Shown piece after piece: positions 46,780 to 59,460 of a stretch of 64,000 bases of DNA. The stretch spans positions 10,451,206 through 10,515,205 of the forward strand of contig NC_059396.1 in assembly GCF_905220565.1 (NCBI RefSeq), written 5' to 3'. Below the pieces are notes generated by a model. The model saw only the letters and a list, made by a program, of their open reading frames with translations. It searched no databases and was not told the DNA's origin. The DNA is from Melitaea cinxia (Eukaryota > Arthropoda > Insecta > Lepidoptera > Nymphalidae). The position numbers and the translations under genes were made by a program. Every line of letters begins with the position of its first letter. Positions within the stretch are counted from its first letter, which is position 1.

Positions 46780-47562
46780 TTACTAATCTCTGTCAATTAT
46801 TTCATACCTATTGAAAAATAGTATTACATACAATGATTATCATGTGACTTTCGCAATAATCTTGTAAGTGACTCAACAATATTTAAATACTATATTGGCT
46901 TCATTACACTGACCTCATTTATATGAGTTGCAAATATCAAAATTAGTATTGTTAACATAGAAGAGTTGTTTAAGAATTTTATCTTCATTTAATTTATGAT
47001 AATATTAATCAATATATTTGAACAGAAAGTGATATTTGAACAGAAAGTGATTGATTATAAATGTCTTGTTATAAAATAATGACTATGTGATAAAGGCTTT
47101 AATACTCATTGTTTATGTGCTGTGTGGCTATGTCATTAAAGAATATATTCACCCCCCTCTCTTTTTTTTTTTTTTTTTTTTTTTATATAACAATATATAT
47201 CCACGGGCTCATAATGCCCGTGCTTTTATTATTCCAATATTAGTTTGTTAGTTTCTATAACTTGGTACTTACACATGCAACTTAGAGGACTAATTAAACT
47301 AGACTTAGTATCTCTAATCCTATGTGAGTCCACCGACCAAAAATTTAAAGTTATACTAAATTTACTTCTATATATATTAATTACTATATATTATATATTT
47401 TTTGTATTCCTACTGTCAGTTTTATTATCTAAGTTTATATTTACACTTATATACTAGTTACCGTATATGTACACTTATGTCCTAGTTACCTTATATATAC
47501 ACTTATGGCCTGCTGGAAAACTATTTTTCAATAGGTATGAAATAATTGACAGAGATTAGTAA
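46780..47562. repeat. 43-bp perfect inverted repeat pair
   Basis: 46780-46822 and 47520-47562 are exact reverse complements (core attatttcatacctattg). The right arm lies at the point where a SINE-like repeat B copy is interrupted: its end is at 47121-47162 and its continuation begins at 47563. The whole may be an unnamed inverted-repeat insertion or a rearrangement. Confidence 0.55.
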
Positions 47563-47870
47563 CCACCCCCCCCCTCTTCCCGTGGGTGTGGTAAGAGGCA
47601 ACTAAGGTATAACATAGTTCTACTACTTTCTTGGAATTTTTAAAGCCGATCGATGGCGGGATAACCATCCAACTACTGGTTTTGAAATACACAGGCCGAA
47701 GATGAGCAGCAGCATCTTAGGTGCAACAAAGCTAGCCCTGCGGTCACTAACCTGCCTGCCCAGCGTGGTGACTATGGGCAACACACATGAGTTTGTGCCA
47801 TTTTTGGCATGAACTTGTGGAGGCCTATGCCCAGCAGTGGACTGCTATAGGCTGAAATGATGATGATTGA
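47563..47870 (-). repeat. SINE-like repeat B
   Basis: Reverse copy from the cttcccgtgggtgt block to ggcctatgcccagcagtgga. Its other end (gctgtgtggctatgtc) lies at 47121, separated by about 400 bases of inserted sequence. Confidence 0.7.
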
Positions 47871-48120
47871 TAATCATTGTTTTAAGAAAAACTACTAATA
47901 AACAAAATTCAATAAGTCTTTTTCTGGTGTAATGTTGCATGTATTCACATAAACAAACCCTATTTGGTTGTGAATTCATTTTTTGCTTGAGGTAGATATT
48001 CATGTTTGTTCAACTATTTGTCTCTTATCTTCACATTAGCTAAACCAAAAAACGTCAGTGTAAATTATTACAGTATTACTACGTGTCAACTATTAGTTTT
48101 AGATTAATATTTGAGCAAAA

Positions 48121-48560
48121 TGCCATCATTAAAGGGTCAAATGTTTCAATATTCCAAAGCTGATTTGGAAGCAGTCATCTAAGAATGCACGTGGGATGCT
48201 CTGACGGCTAATGCAGTGAAAAAAATTACAAATCCATATGTAACGGTACTGAAACACTTATCAGATGTAAAAAATTCTTTATTTGATTAAAGATATAGAA
48301 AAGAACATAGGCAACATGGAACAAAAGCTACGATTAAACTAGGGTTTCTAATAGGAAAAGATAATTTACCAGATTAAGTAAATAGTCGAAAATCTAAGAT
48401 TAGAATCCTCATTAAGAACAGCATACCAGAGAAGAGATGGTTCAGCAGCTTTCTAAAATGGCACCCTGACCTTATAACAAGGCAGCCCCAAAATTTGAAA
48501 GCTTTCAGAGCATCTGCAATGACATCTCAAATAAAAAACTGGTTCTTTAGTTAACAGCTA
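48121..48560 (+). pseudogene. pogo/Tigger-like transposase relic
   Basis: The frame starts MPSLKGQMFQYSKADLEAVI and continues through several in-frame stops. It includes a CENP-B-type helix-turn-helix region, NAVKKI...KTTIKLG-like, and the WFSSFLKWHPDLITRQPQNL block, which matches the pogo family pattern WL..FLKRHP.LS.R.PE. The DDE catalytic part is missing. Confidence 0.65.
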
Positions 48561-49085
48561 CTTATTGAATCGGGACCACTTTTTTAAGGTCCTAGCAGCA
48601 AAAGGAGAGTAATCTGTCTATCAAAACATTAATATGTGATACATGACATACATGATAGATAATAATTAAACATATTAAAGTAATACTATAGTCATGTCTA
48701 CTATTAGTGCCATTTGATGTCTATTGTAGGTGGATTTGAATTTTGATGCTGTTATCCTTTGGTGCCTATGGCAAGGCAAAGAAAAATGTCATTTTTAATT
48801 AATAATATGATAGTTATAGACTAATTATTATTAGAATAATTATCCATATACGATTGGGTTTCTCCTGCACACCTGTGTTCTTGGCTAAGTTACGCATTCG
48901 TGACAGTTCCTTATGTGAATGTGGTTGGAGGAAGGATCTCTCGATCATTTGTTTTTTAATTGTCTGAAATTAACTGTATCACTATATAATATGCTTCCCA
49001 AAAACATTCCACGGCCAGTTAATGTTTGTTTTCTTCTTTATGTACTGTCTTAGCTAAGTTTATTAGAATCAATGATATAAAATTA

Positions 49086-50985
49086 CTAGCTGTGCCTGCG
49101 GCTTCGCCCGCGTTGAAATCAGTGTGTCACAAAGTTTTCCCGGCAAACTTCCAGTAAAACTCTCATCAAAATCGGCTTAGCCTTTACGTAAACCTTCCTC
49201 TTAAACCGCATGAAAATCCGTTCAGTAGATTTTGAGGGAATCTATCACATACGCTTTTGGAGACTTTGTTTTATAATACACTAACTGTTGCCCGCGACTA
49301 CATCCGCGTGGTTATAAAGATATGCATTACCATCTAAGATTTTATTTTTGTGTTACCCACATTAGGAATTCTAAACATTTTTGAATATCATATCAAAAAT
49401 TGACCGCTCCAGCGGGGTTCGAACCCGCGTCTCCGACGTACCGTGTCGGAAATGTGGAATACCATTAAGATGTTTAACGCAAATTATTGTTTTATTTCAG
49501 TTACTTGAAATGCTTATCACACTGAGTAACTTTTTAAAAGGCACAATTCAGTATAATTTAATAGTTGTTTTTATAAAACCTCTCTATACACCACATTCAT
49601 AGTTTTATTTTCAGGCAGCAGTATAAATAACCTATCAGGCGAACTTATATGTTTCATACAAACTATCAACCCCAATTAAGCCCCTTAGCGGTGGAATATC
49701 GCAAAATCTGTTCTTAGCGGACGTCTACTAACTATAATATATATAATATATATAAACTACCTCCCTGCCAAATTTCATCTTTGTCCATCCTGGATGGATG
49801 AACCCTCCAGCGGTTTTTGAGTTCTCGTGATGAGTGAGTCAGTGACCTTTCTCTTTTATATATATAGATTACGATGCATTATTTGGACACCATCTCATCA
49901 TCTATAGAGCACACATTTTACATTTCAAGTCTCTTACTTCAAAAATATAGAACTTTCATACAAACTTCCAACCCCCGTTTTACCCCTTTAAGGGTTGAAT
50001 TTCATAAAACCAGTTCTTAGCAGATGTCTACACCCCATAAGGAAACTACCTGCCAAATTTCAAGTTTGTATCTGTTATAGTTTCGGAGATTTCGTTATGA
50101 GGGAGCCAACCTACCATCCCCCGGTTTAACCCCAAAAAGGAGTTGATCTCTAAAAATACATTATTTGGACACCTTTTCACCATCTATAGAGTTTACATTT
50201 TAAATTTCAAGTCTCTTACTTCAAAAACATAGGACTTTCATTCAAACTACCAACCCCCGTTTCACCCCCTTAGGGGTCGAGTTTCGTAAAATCGGTTCTT
50301 AGCAAATGTCTACGTCCTATAAGAAACCTACCTGTCAAATTTCAAGTTTGTATATGTTATAGTTTCGGAGATTTCGTAATGAGTGAGTCAACCTACCATC
50401 CTCCATTTTAACCCCAAAAGGGTGTTGATTTCTTAAGATACATTATTTGGACACCTTTTCACTATCTATAGAGCATACATTTTAAATTTCAAGTCTCTTA
50501 CTTCAAAAACGTAGGACTTTCATACAAACTACCAGCCCCCGTTTCACCCCCTTAGGGGTCGAGTTTCGTAAAATCCGTTCTTAGTAAATGTCTACGACCT
50601 ATAAGGAGCCTACTTGCCAAATTTCAAGTTTTTAAGTGTTATAGTTTCTGAGATTTCGTGATGAGTGAGTCAACCTAAGATCCCCCGTTTTAACCCCAAA
50701 AAGGGGTTGATTTCTAAATATTCATTATTTGGTCACCTTTTCACCATCTATAGAGCTTACGTTTTAAATTTTAAGTCTCTTATTTCAAAAACATAGGACT
50801 TTCATACAAACTTCCAACCCCCATTTCAGCCCCTTAGGGGTCGAGTTTCGTAAAATCCGTTCTTAGCGGATGCCTACGTCTTATAAGGAGCCTACCTGCC
50901 AAATTTCAAGTTTGTAGGTGTTATAGTTTCGGAGATTTCGTGATGAATGAGTGACCTTTCGCTTTTATATATATTATAGATTATA
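49086..50985 (-). mobile_element. Non-autonomous Helitron with about 280-bp internal tandem units
   Basis: On the minus strand the 3' end is a GCGGGC/GCCGC hairpin (49098-49111) then AGGCACAGCTAG at 49086. The 5' end is near 50985 (TATAATATATATAAAAGCGA). Inside, three to four tandem units of about 277-284 bases repeat (the block aagtctcttacttcaaaa recurs near 49929, 50207, 50491 and 50773). A second Helitron-like terminus lies near 49283-49310, and a tRNA-like box-B segment near 49415. No Rep/helicase coding. Confidence 0.7.
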
Positions 50986-51348
50986 GATATAGATAATTTA
51001 CCAATAAATTAAAATTAAATAATCATGTCAAATATTTTTAACTAACTGCAGCTTAAGTGGCTTATCCCACTATTGTACTGTCAGAAACGGACCGTCTCCG
51101 GACTTATACACTTTCAGTACTTGTCATTGGCAAAATCATCGGCGAAAAGCTGATGGAGCCATAGTCTTTAAAGAAGAAGATAGTTATAGACTCTACTTTA
51201 TGGTCGAGTGTTAGTTACAAGTGCTTTATGTTGTTATTGTGTAATTATAGTTTATCAGCAATATCTGTTGTAATATCTGTCTGTTTTGGGTGTTGTGGTT
51301 TATATTCTGATTGTTTAACTGTAAGTATATATTAAATATAATTTGCAA

Positions 51349-52256
51349 TGGATGTCGAACCGCCAGATCCTGGTGGAGGTTATAATCCTGAAAATTTAAC
51401 GATCCCATTAAGTAATAGAAAAAAGCGTCCGAATATTGATAATTTAACAGATACAAATATATCGCATTCCAAAAAAGCTGCGACTTCTACCGTAACATCA
51501 CCTTCTATACAACTTACATACATTCACCCAGATTTCAATAATGAAAAGTTACATTATTCCGTAAATGATTCCGCCCCTTTTGTAGTCCATGTTTCAAAAA
51601 GTGAATCAGAACCTAATAGTGGGATACAGTTACCCATACAGTTTGGACATTTTTCGTTTAAAAACAATATAAAAAACGTGTTTATGGATGGTATTAAGAG
51701 GATAGGTCGTAATCGTATCTCTATCGAGTTTAAGTCAGCTGACTACGGCAATACCTTTTTGGACTTACCAGCAGTCAGTGCTGCGGGATACATAGCCTCG
51801 GTTCCCTCCTACAGCGTTCTCGTATGGGAGTTGTAAGAGAAGTGCCTGTTGAATGGTCCATGGAGGAGTTAGTAGAAAATTTAGAAATCCCAAATGGTTA
51901 TGGAAAAGTAGTAAGAGCACAGAGAATGAGCCGGAAATCATTTAATGAGAATAATGCCCCTGTATGGATCCCTCCCTACACAGTCTGTTGTTCTCACATT
52001 TACGGGACAGAAACTTCCTCCGCGTGTATTTTGTTATTTCACATCTTTACCTGTTGAAACTTACATTTTACCTATAATTCAATGTAATAAATGTTGCCAT
52101 TTTGGACACGTAAAGGCACAATGTAGGTCTAAAGCTAGGTGGCGCCGCAAACGTGTTGAGCGCTTGTACTCTCTATCTATGACAACAGAAAACTATTTAA
52201 CTTATAAAAGAGTTGCAGCAGAAGTTGCCAATATATTTTCACAGAAGAAGAAATAG
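51349..52256 (+). pseudogene. LINE ORF1 (gag-like) fragment with zinc knuckle
   Basis: The frame starts MDVEPPDPGGGYNPENLTIP with a Ser/Thr-rich head. It continues with a gag-like middle (FGHFSFKNNIKNVFMDGIKR, later MGVVREVPVEWSMEELVENL) and a CCHC knuckle CNKCCHFGHVKAQC near 52083-52130. Frameshifts near 51815 and 51975 break it, and no ORF2 follows. It resembles ORF1 of jockey-group elements. The leader at about 51000-51348 may be its 5' UTR. Confidence 0.72.
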
Positions 52257-52554
52257 ACTGCTCAATCACACACTTGGAGTTACTATATTATCATTTCTTC
52301 TTGTGTTTATATAATGCGTTTGTTATTATTTATGTCAAATAATCGATATTTTTGTGAAGAATCTTTCATTACAAAAGATTCTTGGCTACTACATTATCAT
52401 TAATTCGGCTGCCTGTAAACAGGCAATATTTTAAATCCCCTAATTTAAAATATGCAATATCTAGATAACCTTTAAGAATATTTTATATAGGATCCTGATG
52501 AACAGATTAGCGATGATTAAACGGCAAAAACCTTGGTAAAGCTTTAGATTAAGA

Positions 52555-52815
52555 ACTATCGAATTTTGGGATTTTGGAGAAATGGGGGAGGGAGGGTAGC
52601 GGGGTGCTACCTCTGGTACAACTGGTACCCTTCGAAACCCCATAGTTATGGAGATATTATGGAGATATCCATGGTTAAAGTGAGATTAGAAGAAAAATTC
52701 GGCAGCGTTCACATGTAATTTTCACATTTCATCCGTTATTTTCACATTTCACACGTTATTTTCGAACAGAAGTACGTAAAACCGATCTCGACTGCAAAAT
52801 CAACAAACGATAAAA
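52555..52815. repeat. Partial relative of the foldback element at 31036
   Basis: Shared blocks are gaaaccccatagttatggag, tatccatggttaaagt, and acgtaaaaccgatctcg...aatcaacaaacgata. Only one arm is seen. Confidence 0.65.
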
Positions 52816-53027
52816 CTTAGATAGATGCTTTAAAAAAAATGGCGTGCCACAGCGTTTCGCTCCAAAGTAATGTAAGCATAAATGCATTGTTTTTGTCTAA
52901 ATAACAGTAAAAGGCAAAGATCTAAGACCATACAGCCTTATTTCATGTCATGTTTTCACTTCAATATATTTTTATTTTTGCTTATTTACTGTCTGTCTGT
53001 TACTGTATATTCAGTAACATTTGTTAA

Positions 53028-54234
53028 GAGCCATTTCACAATGCAAGTTTAGGTAAATTTGGTCGCATCGCGCGAATCGTACGAGCCGCGCGATCTTTGT
53101 GCTGGTAAGTATAGTGTGACAACCAAAAGACCATCTTGATCATTTTCTAATGTATAATAAAAATTAATAACTATGGTATAAAATGTTTTTTACATAATTA
53201 TTTGTTAAAAATTTCAAGTATGTTATATAACAACAGTCAATAAATTTAAAATAAAAATAAAAAATCAATTTTATGAAACAATTTTTTTTAAATTGATTTA
53301 GTTTTTTCAGTTTACGAATGAATCTAATATTTACGATATGAATAAAATAGCATTTTATGACATCGACACCGACAAACATATTAATTAACAAATAAGAAGA
53401 CAAACAGATTGAAATGCCTATTTGTATTGATAATGTGAGAAAAGAAAATTAAATTATACATTTGTTTACAGAAATTATCATTATATTATTTTACAGTCAT
53501 TTTCGTGATATGTTTATTTTATTTATATTTTATTATGAAAGTATCAAATGCGTTTTATTCGCTATAACAACAGGCGCTTGGCGCGTGTGAGCGAAAGAGA
53601 CGCCTGCGCAAAATTTGGCGTAGACCTTACCTCTAAGACCTCTAAGAGCGCTAGCGCTCGACTGATTTACCGGGCTTGATGCGTGGTAATATATACTATC
53701 TTTTTATTATTTAATATAAAATGTATTAAGAATAATTACATCTTTTAATTATTTTTTTTGTATTCCTTAATGATGTATGTTTACTTTGATGAAGATAGTT
53801 TGTTAAAATTTCTTAGTTTTCTAAGAGAAATATCGCTTTTAAAATTGTACTTATTTGGAAAATATTCGTAACTTTAATTTTTTTTTATCGTTTAATAGAG
53901 ATACAAATGGAATAAAAATCTATGATAGTGTGCAACAAAATTATATTCCACATATTATGATATTTTTTTAAAATGGTTTCAACGTAGAGGTTATTGAAAA
54001 GTAGGACTTCAAAGTATACATTGCGACCGTTTACCTAGGGAGGAGGCTGATGAAAAGGTTAATAATTTTATACACATAATATAAATCAAAATTCTGATCC
54101 GACTATGGACTACAACATAGGTTGCTTTATTATATTTCAAGAATATAAATTACATTATTGCATGCAACACTGAGATTAACGACGTCTTAATATTACAGTT
54201 TCGCGGATTGTTACCGATTTTTGTGAAATGGCTC
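53028..54234. mobile_element. TTAA-flanked DNA element, copy 1
   Basis: 1207 bases with terminal inverted repeats GAGCCATTTCACAA, flanked by TTAA at 53024-53027 and 54235-54238. TTAA target sites are typical of piggyBac-type transposition, though the tip is not the usual CCY. No transposase. Almost identical to copy 2 in direct orientation. Confidence 0.75.
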
Positions 54235-54516
54235 TTAAAAATGAACTGAAATATTGCATATTTTTCGTATATATTTATTTATTTATTTAACATTAACACC
54301 AACAAGACATACACTAACAAGAACAGAAAAAGAATAAATTTTTACAAAATTAAGTATAAGTGTTGCCTTAATTATAGGTGTTACACACAATTCGTAAAAA
54401 GAAAACAGACGCACAATATACAAATGAAGTTATGTATAACAAATTCATATTAAATTAAATCACAGAAAAAAAATTGACTATAAAAATCATAAAAAATACA
54501 ACACAATTAAATTTAA

Positions 54517-55721
54517 GAGCCATTTCACAATTTTACGCTCTGCAAGTTTAGGTAAATTTGGTCGCATCGCGCGAGTCGTACGAGCCGCGCGATCTTTGTG
54601 CTAGTAAGTATAGTGTGACAACCAAAAGACCATCTTGATCATTTTCTAATTTATAATAAAAATTAATAACTATGGTATAAAATGTTTTTTACATAGTTAA
54701 TTTGTAAAAAATTTCAAGTATGTTATATAACAACAGTCAATAAATTTAAAAAAAAATCAATTTTATGAAACAATTTTTTTTAAACTGATTTAGTTTTTTC
54801 AGTTTACGAATGAATCTAATATTTACGATATGAATAAAATAGCATTTTATGACATCGACACCGACAAACATATTAATTAACAAATAACAAGACAAACAGA
54901 TTGAAATGCCTATTTGTATTGATAATGTGAGAAAAGAAAATTAAATTATACATTTGTTTACAGAAATTATCATTATATTATTTTACAGTCATTTTCGTGA
55001 TATGTTTATTTTATTTATATTTTATTATGAAAGTATCAAATGCGTTTTATTCGCTATAACAACAGGCGCTTGGCGCGTGTGAGCGAAAGAGACGGCTGCG
55101 CAAAATTTGGCGTAGACCTTACCTCTAAGAGCGCTAGCGCTCGACTGATTTACCGGGCTTGATGCGTGGTAATATATACTATCTTTTTATTATTTAATAT
55201 AAAATGTATTAAAAATGATTACATCTTTTAATTATTATTTTTTTGTATTCCTTAATGATGTAAGTTTACTTTGATGAAAATAGTTCGTTAAAATTTCTTA
55301 GTTTTCTAAGAAAAATATCGCTTTTAAAATTATACTTATTTGGAAAATATTCGTAACTTTAATTTTTTTTTTTATCGATTAATAGAGATACAAATTGAAT
55401 AAAACTCTGTTCTATTATTCAACAAAATTATATTCCACATATTACGTATTTTTTTTTAAATGGTTTCAACGTAGAGGTTATTGAAAAGTAGGACTTCAAA
55501 GTATACATTGCGACCGTTTACCCAGGGAGGAGGCTGGTGAAAAGGTTAATAATTTTATACACATAATATAAATCAAAATTCTGATCTGACTACCGACTAC
55601 AACAAAGGTTGCTCTATTATATTTCAAGAATATAAATTACATTATTGCATCCAACACTGAGATTAACGACGTCAAAATATTACAATTTCGCGGATTTTTA
55701 CCGATTTTTGTGAAATGGCTC
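54517..55721. mobile_element. TTAA-flanked DNA element, copy 2
   Basis: 1205 bases, same orientation and ends as copy 1, with TTAA at 54513-54516 and 55722-55725. Differences are a few substitutions and small indels. The 274 bases between the copies hold LINE-tail-like AT-rich sequence. Confidence 0.75.
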
Positions 55722-55928
55722 TTAACATTAAAATTTATTACAAAATATTGAAAAATTTATAAGGAATTCCAAGGTCATTAATTAATAATCACAATATTAC
55801 TTTACAAATCAACATTCATTCACACACAATAGATAATAACAATAAAAATCATCATCATACTTAATCATATAGCATAAATGAACCACAATACAAACATCAT
55901 AATCAAGAATCATTAAAATTATAAAAAA

Positions 55929-56585
55929 TTAACAAATTCCGCTATCGATTTCCGCTTTTGTGTTTTTTTGTTGATCATTAGGAGTTGATGCACGAAAACC
56001 ATTTCGTTGAATTGATTTATAAACGGAGTTGTAACTCAACATTAACCTATTAATCGGAGAATATCGGCCCTGACGTGAGCGTGTACGTTTTTCCACGAAA
56101 GGTGTAAAAGCTGACGGTCTTATAGTTCTAGTTTGGGCACGAATATTTAATTGAGCCAGTAAGTTGGGGCAGTCAATGGCGCCACTCATTAATTTGTGCA
56201 AGAATGTAAGATCGAGAAGTCGTCTCCGACTCGAAAGTGACTGGAGTTGAAAGTACTCAAGCTTATCCTCATAATGTCCAAGATTTTTAAGTACCCTATT
56301 TTCGTACGAGAGGTGCCAAATAAATCTTTTTTGAATTCTTTCTATTCTCTGTGAATAAACATTAAAGCGGGGATTCCAAACAGCGCTGCAGTATTCCAAA
56401 ATACTTCGTACCAAGGCCGAATAAATAATTATTTTAGTTTGAGAATCCCTGAATTGCTTACAATTACGCAAGAGGAAACCAGCAATGGACCCGCCACACC
56501 TATCACCTCAAGCTTTTTGATTAAGATACCGTGATTAACTTTGTCAAAGGCCTTCCTGAAGTCTGTATAAATTGTGTCAACGGAA
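55929..56585 (-). pseudogene. LINE reverse transcriptase fragment, internally deleted
   Basis: On the minus strand it begins YTDFRKAFDKVNHGILIKKL, the RT motif A region, then jumps to the post-RT region. There RNCKQFRDSQTKIIIYSALV and EYCSAVWNP are followed by a C-terminal domain ending near 55932. The catalytic FADD region is deleted. CR1/jockey group. Confidence 0.75.
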
Positions 56586-57002
56586 TATATATATATATTT
56601 TTAGGAAAAACAAACTTATTTATTTAAAAAAAAAGACAGAAAACCGAACACTTAACTTCTATTTATTACTCATTTTTACAAATATAACAATTATCACAAA
56701 AATTAACCTTAACCACTAACTTAATTTAAAATAATGACCAAGAATTACAATTTAAATAAACCAAGCAAACAACCATTACTTTGAATATAAAAATGATCAA
56801 CGGACTCGTCATGAAACAACGACCTATCGTTTCGAAAGCCGAGAAGCAAATGAGCCCTCTGAATGGGTAGGGACTGCTTTTATAGGCGTTGTTGCATGAC
56901 GTTACAAAACGTATTAGCGGGTAGGAAACTATTTTTATTAACACTTTTGCACGACGTCACGAAACGTATTAAAATAATCGATATTATGCTAACAATATAT
57001 AT

Positions 57003-57256
57003 AATGTATGTTCAGGGATAATTTTGTCGTTATGAACCGATTTTGATAATTCTTTTTTTGTTACAATGGAAATATCCCAAGTGTGGTACCATAATAAGGA
57101 AACCAGGATCTGATTATGGGATCCCAGAGAAGTCGAGGGAACCCACGAAAATCGTAGCGATGACTAGTGCGTTTGTTAATTTTTTTCGTCTACTTTGTTT
57201 TACTTGTCGATGTAATTGAAGTCGGTTTTTTTCGTTTGCTTGCAAACACAATTATT
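57003..57256 (+). repeat. Repeat family A, 3' half
   Basis: gaaccgattttgataattct to gatgtaattgaagtcggttt, then gcttgcaaacacaattatta. The left terminus is absent. Confidence 0.7.
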
Positions 57257-57453
57257 ACTATTACAGTGTGTTAGTTTAATATTAGGTCCCTATGTATGAA
57301 ATTAGCGTTTTGTCGTACTGGCTATTTTGATCTTAAATATTTCCTCTGCTTAAGAATTCCAAATTCAAATGTATATAACTATTTACTCATGCATGTGCGT
57401 TTCGAAAACTGTAATTCATTTGTTTTTTATCTTTTCGTTACTCAGTTTACAAA

Positions 57454-58345
57454 ATGGAAAACTTGAAATATCGTGTTATTTATAAGTACGAGTTCCACCG
57501 TGGCACCAGTGCTGCAGAAACCGCTCAAGGGGTTTGCATCAAGGGGATGTAATGATGTGTATGGCTGCGGTGTCGCAAAAGAAAACACAGTGCGTTTTTG
57601 GTTCTAACGTTTTCTTTCCGGAATTTTCGACCTACAGAACAAGTCCCGTGGACGGCCGGAAAAAGTAGAACCGGAGAAGTTGATAATGAAGAATTAAAGG
57701 CTATTGTGGAAGCGGATCCATCACAAACCACGTTCGAATTAGCTGCAGGCTGCGGTGTTAGTGATAAAACTGTTTTAATCCACTTGAAGCAAATTGGGAA
57801 GGTAAAAAAAGCTTGATATGTTGGTACCTCGTGAATTGAGAGAAGCACCGACAAACGCGCTTAGACTGCTGCGTTACTTTACTGAACCGGCACGATAATG
57901 AAAAAAAATTAAAATCAAATCATTACATGTAATGAAAAGTGGATCATGTACGATAATCGGGAGCACTCATCGCCATGGTTGGACCTTCATGAACCAGCCA
58001 AATCCTGCCTCAAGCGAAAATTATCTGAAAAAAAATTCACTTATGAGCGTTTGGTGGACTAGTGCTGGCTTCGTTCACTACAGCTTTTATGACAGATTAC
58101 GTCAGCTGTCTATTGTCAGCAACGTCAAACCATGATGGGGAAGCTAGCTGCTAAACAAGCGAGGCTAGTCAATCGCTCTAGGCCACTGCTGCTTTAAGGC
58201 AGCGCTAGACCACACACTGCACAACAGACGGCTACCAAATTAGAGGAGCTTCGATTGGAATGCCTAAGACATCCACCGTACTTCTTGGACCTTGCTCCAA
58301 CAGATAACCATTTCTTTCGTAATTTGGATAACTTCTTGCAATATG
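57454..58345 (+). pseudogene. mariner transposase relic
   Basis: The ATG at 57454 opens MENLKYRVIYKYEFHRGTSA, the mariner helix-turn-helix start. Later pieces in shifting frames include KWIMYDNREHSSPWLDLHEP, SVWWTSAGFVHYSF, and a catalytic-end stretch APTDNHFF (PSDYHLF in active elements). Many frameshifts and stops. The terminal repeats were not identified. Confidence 0.8.
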
Positions 58346-58379
58346 TATATAAATCGACTTTACTCACCATTCATGTTGT

Positions 58380-58660
58380 TAAGGGGCTTAACTACCTTCT
58401 CAAGAATGGTATCTTGATACACTTGTGCTGATGTCATGATACCTTTTTCACAAAAATATAGCTTAAACACTCCTTCATAGCTAACACCCTACCAAACCAT
58501 CACTGAAGTCGGATTATGCCCAAGTTACACTCTGTTGACTAATTGGGAAGCTTCCTTAAAGCTTTAAGCATAAATACGGTCATTTTGTTTGTTAAAGTAT
58601 TCCAATGTAAAACCTAGTGGTCGTCCATGATCGAAATTCGACCATAATTAATTTAAATTA
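58380..58660 (-). pseudogene. Tc1/mariner-like transposase fragment
   Basis: A single minus-strand frame reads HNPTSVMVW, GVSYEGVFKLYFCEKG and MTSAQVYQDTILEKVVKP with three in-frame stops. It differs from the adjacent mariner relic in family and orientation. Confidence 0.65.
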
Positions 58661-58664
58661 ATAT

Positions 58665-58853
58665 ATATAAATCTCGTGTCACAATGTTTGTCCTCAATGG
58701 ACTCCTAAACTACTTAACCGATTTTAGTCAAATTTGCACACCGTGTGCAGTTTGATCCAACTTAATAGATAGGCTATATTTTATTTTGATATATTATGTT
58801 ATTATTATATTTCAGAAAAAAATAAGGTGATACGAAGTTCGCCAGGTCAGCTA

Positions 58854-58894
<41 letters not shown>
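58665..58894 (+). repeat. Helitron fragment and (TA)n run
   Basis: tatataaatctcgtgtcaca starts a segment that ends with the gatacgaagttcgcc hairpin and aggtcagctag (58854), nearly the same 3' end as the Helitron at 1706-5335. A TA run of about 40 bases follows at 58855-58894. Confidence 0.65.
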
Positions 58895-58895
<1 letters not shown>

Positions 58896-59032
58896 GCAGT
58901 TCACGCAGACGACGTCGCGGGCGGCAGCTCGTATATATATACACTTATTAGTTATTAGCTATTATGTTTAACATTCAGTAAAGACAATATTATTCTATAG
59001 TATATATATATATATAAGTTAGTAGTTAGTAG

Positions 59033-59460
59033 TTAAGTTATAAGTTCGCGCCAAACATCCCGGTTTTCCGCAATCCTCATCCAGCCTACATCGGCAATCT
59101 TACGTAGATCGTCGGTCCAGCGGACCGGAGGACGTCCCACACTGCGTTTGCCAAGACGCGGTCTCCACTCCAGGACCCGTCTTCTCCAACGACCATCGGT
59201 CCTGCGACACAGATGGCCAGCCCACTGCCACTTCAACTTGCTAATTCTGTGGGCTATGTCGGTTACTTTCGTTTTCTCGCAGATAGTCTCATTTCTATTC
59301 CTATCTTTGAGAGAGACCCAAAGCATAGCCCGTTCCATTGCACGTTGAGCGACTTTAAACTTGTGAACCAGTCCCTTCGTCAGTGTCCACGTCTCGGCTC
59401 CGTATGTTAACACAGGCAGGACGCATTGCTCGAAGACTAGTCTTCAAGCATTGCGGAATC
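59033..59460 (-). pseudogene. RTE-type LINE C-terminus
   Basis: An intact 126-codon minus-strand frame encodes the polyprotein end: MLTYGAETWTLTKGLVHKFK, DIAHRISKLKWQWAGHLCRR, RPPVRWTDDLRKIADVGWMR. It is a 5'-truncated insertion of the same family as 34370-36260, better preserved. A short preceding piece (IPQCLKTSLRAMRPACV) lies at 59415-59460 in another frame. Confidence 0.8.

Noticed and set aside
49920..50985. CRISPR-like array from regular repeats
   Set aside because: Units of about 280 bases with no unique spacers, in a eukaryotic Helitron.
56726..56944. 72-codon minus-strand frame
   Set aside because: No family resemblance, no splice context, and it lies among LINE and Helitron debris.
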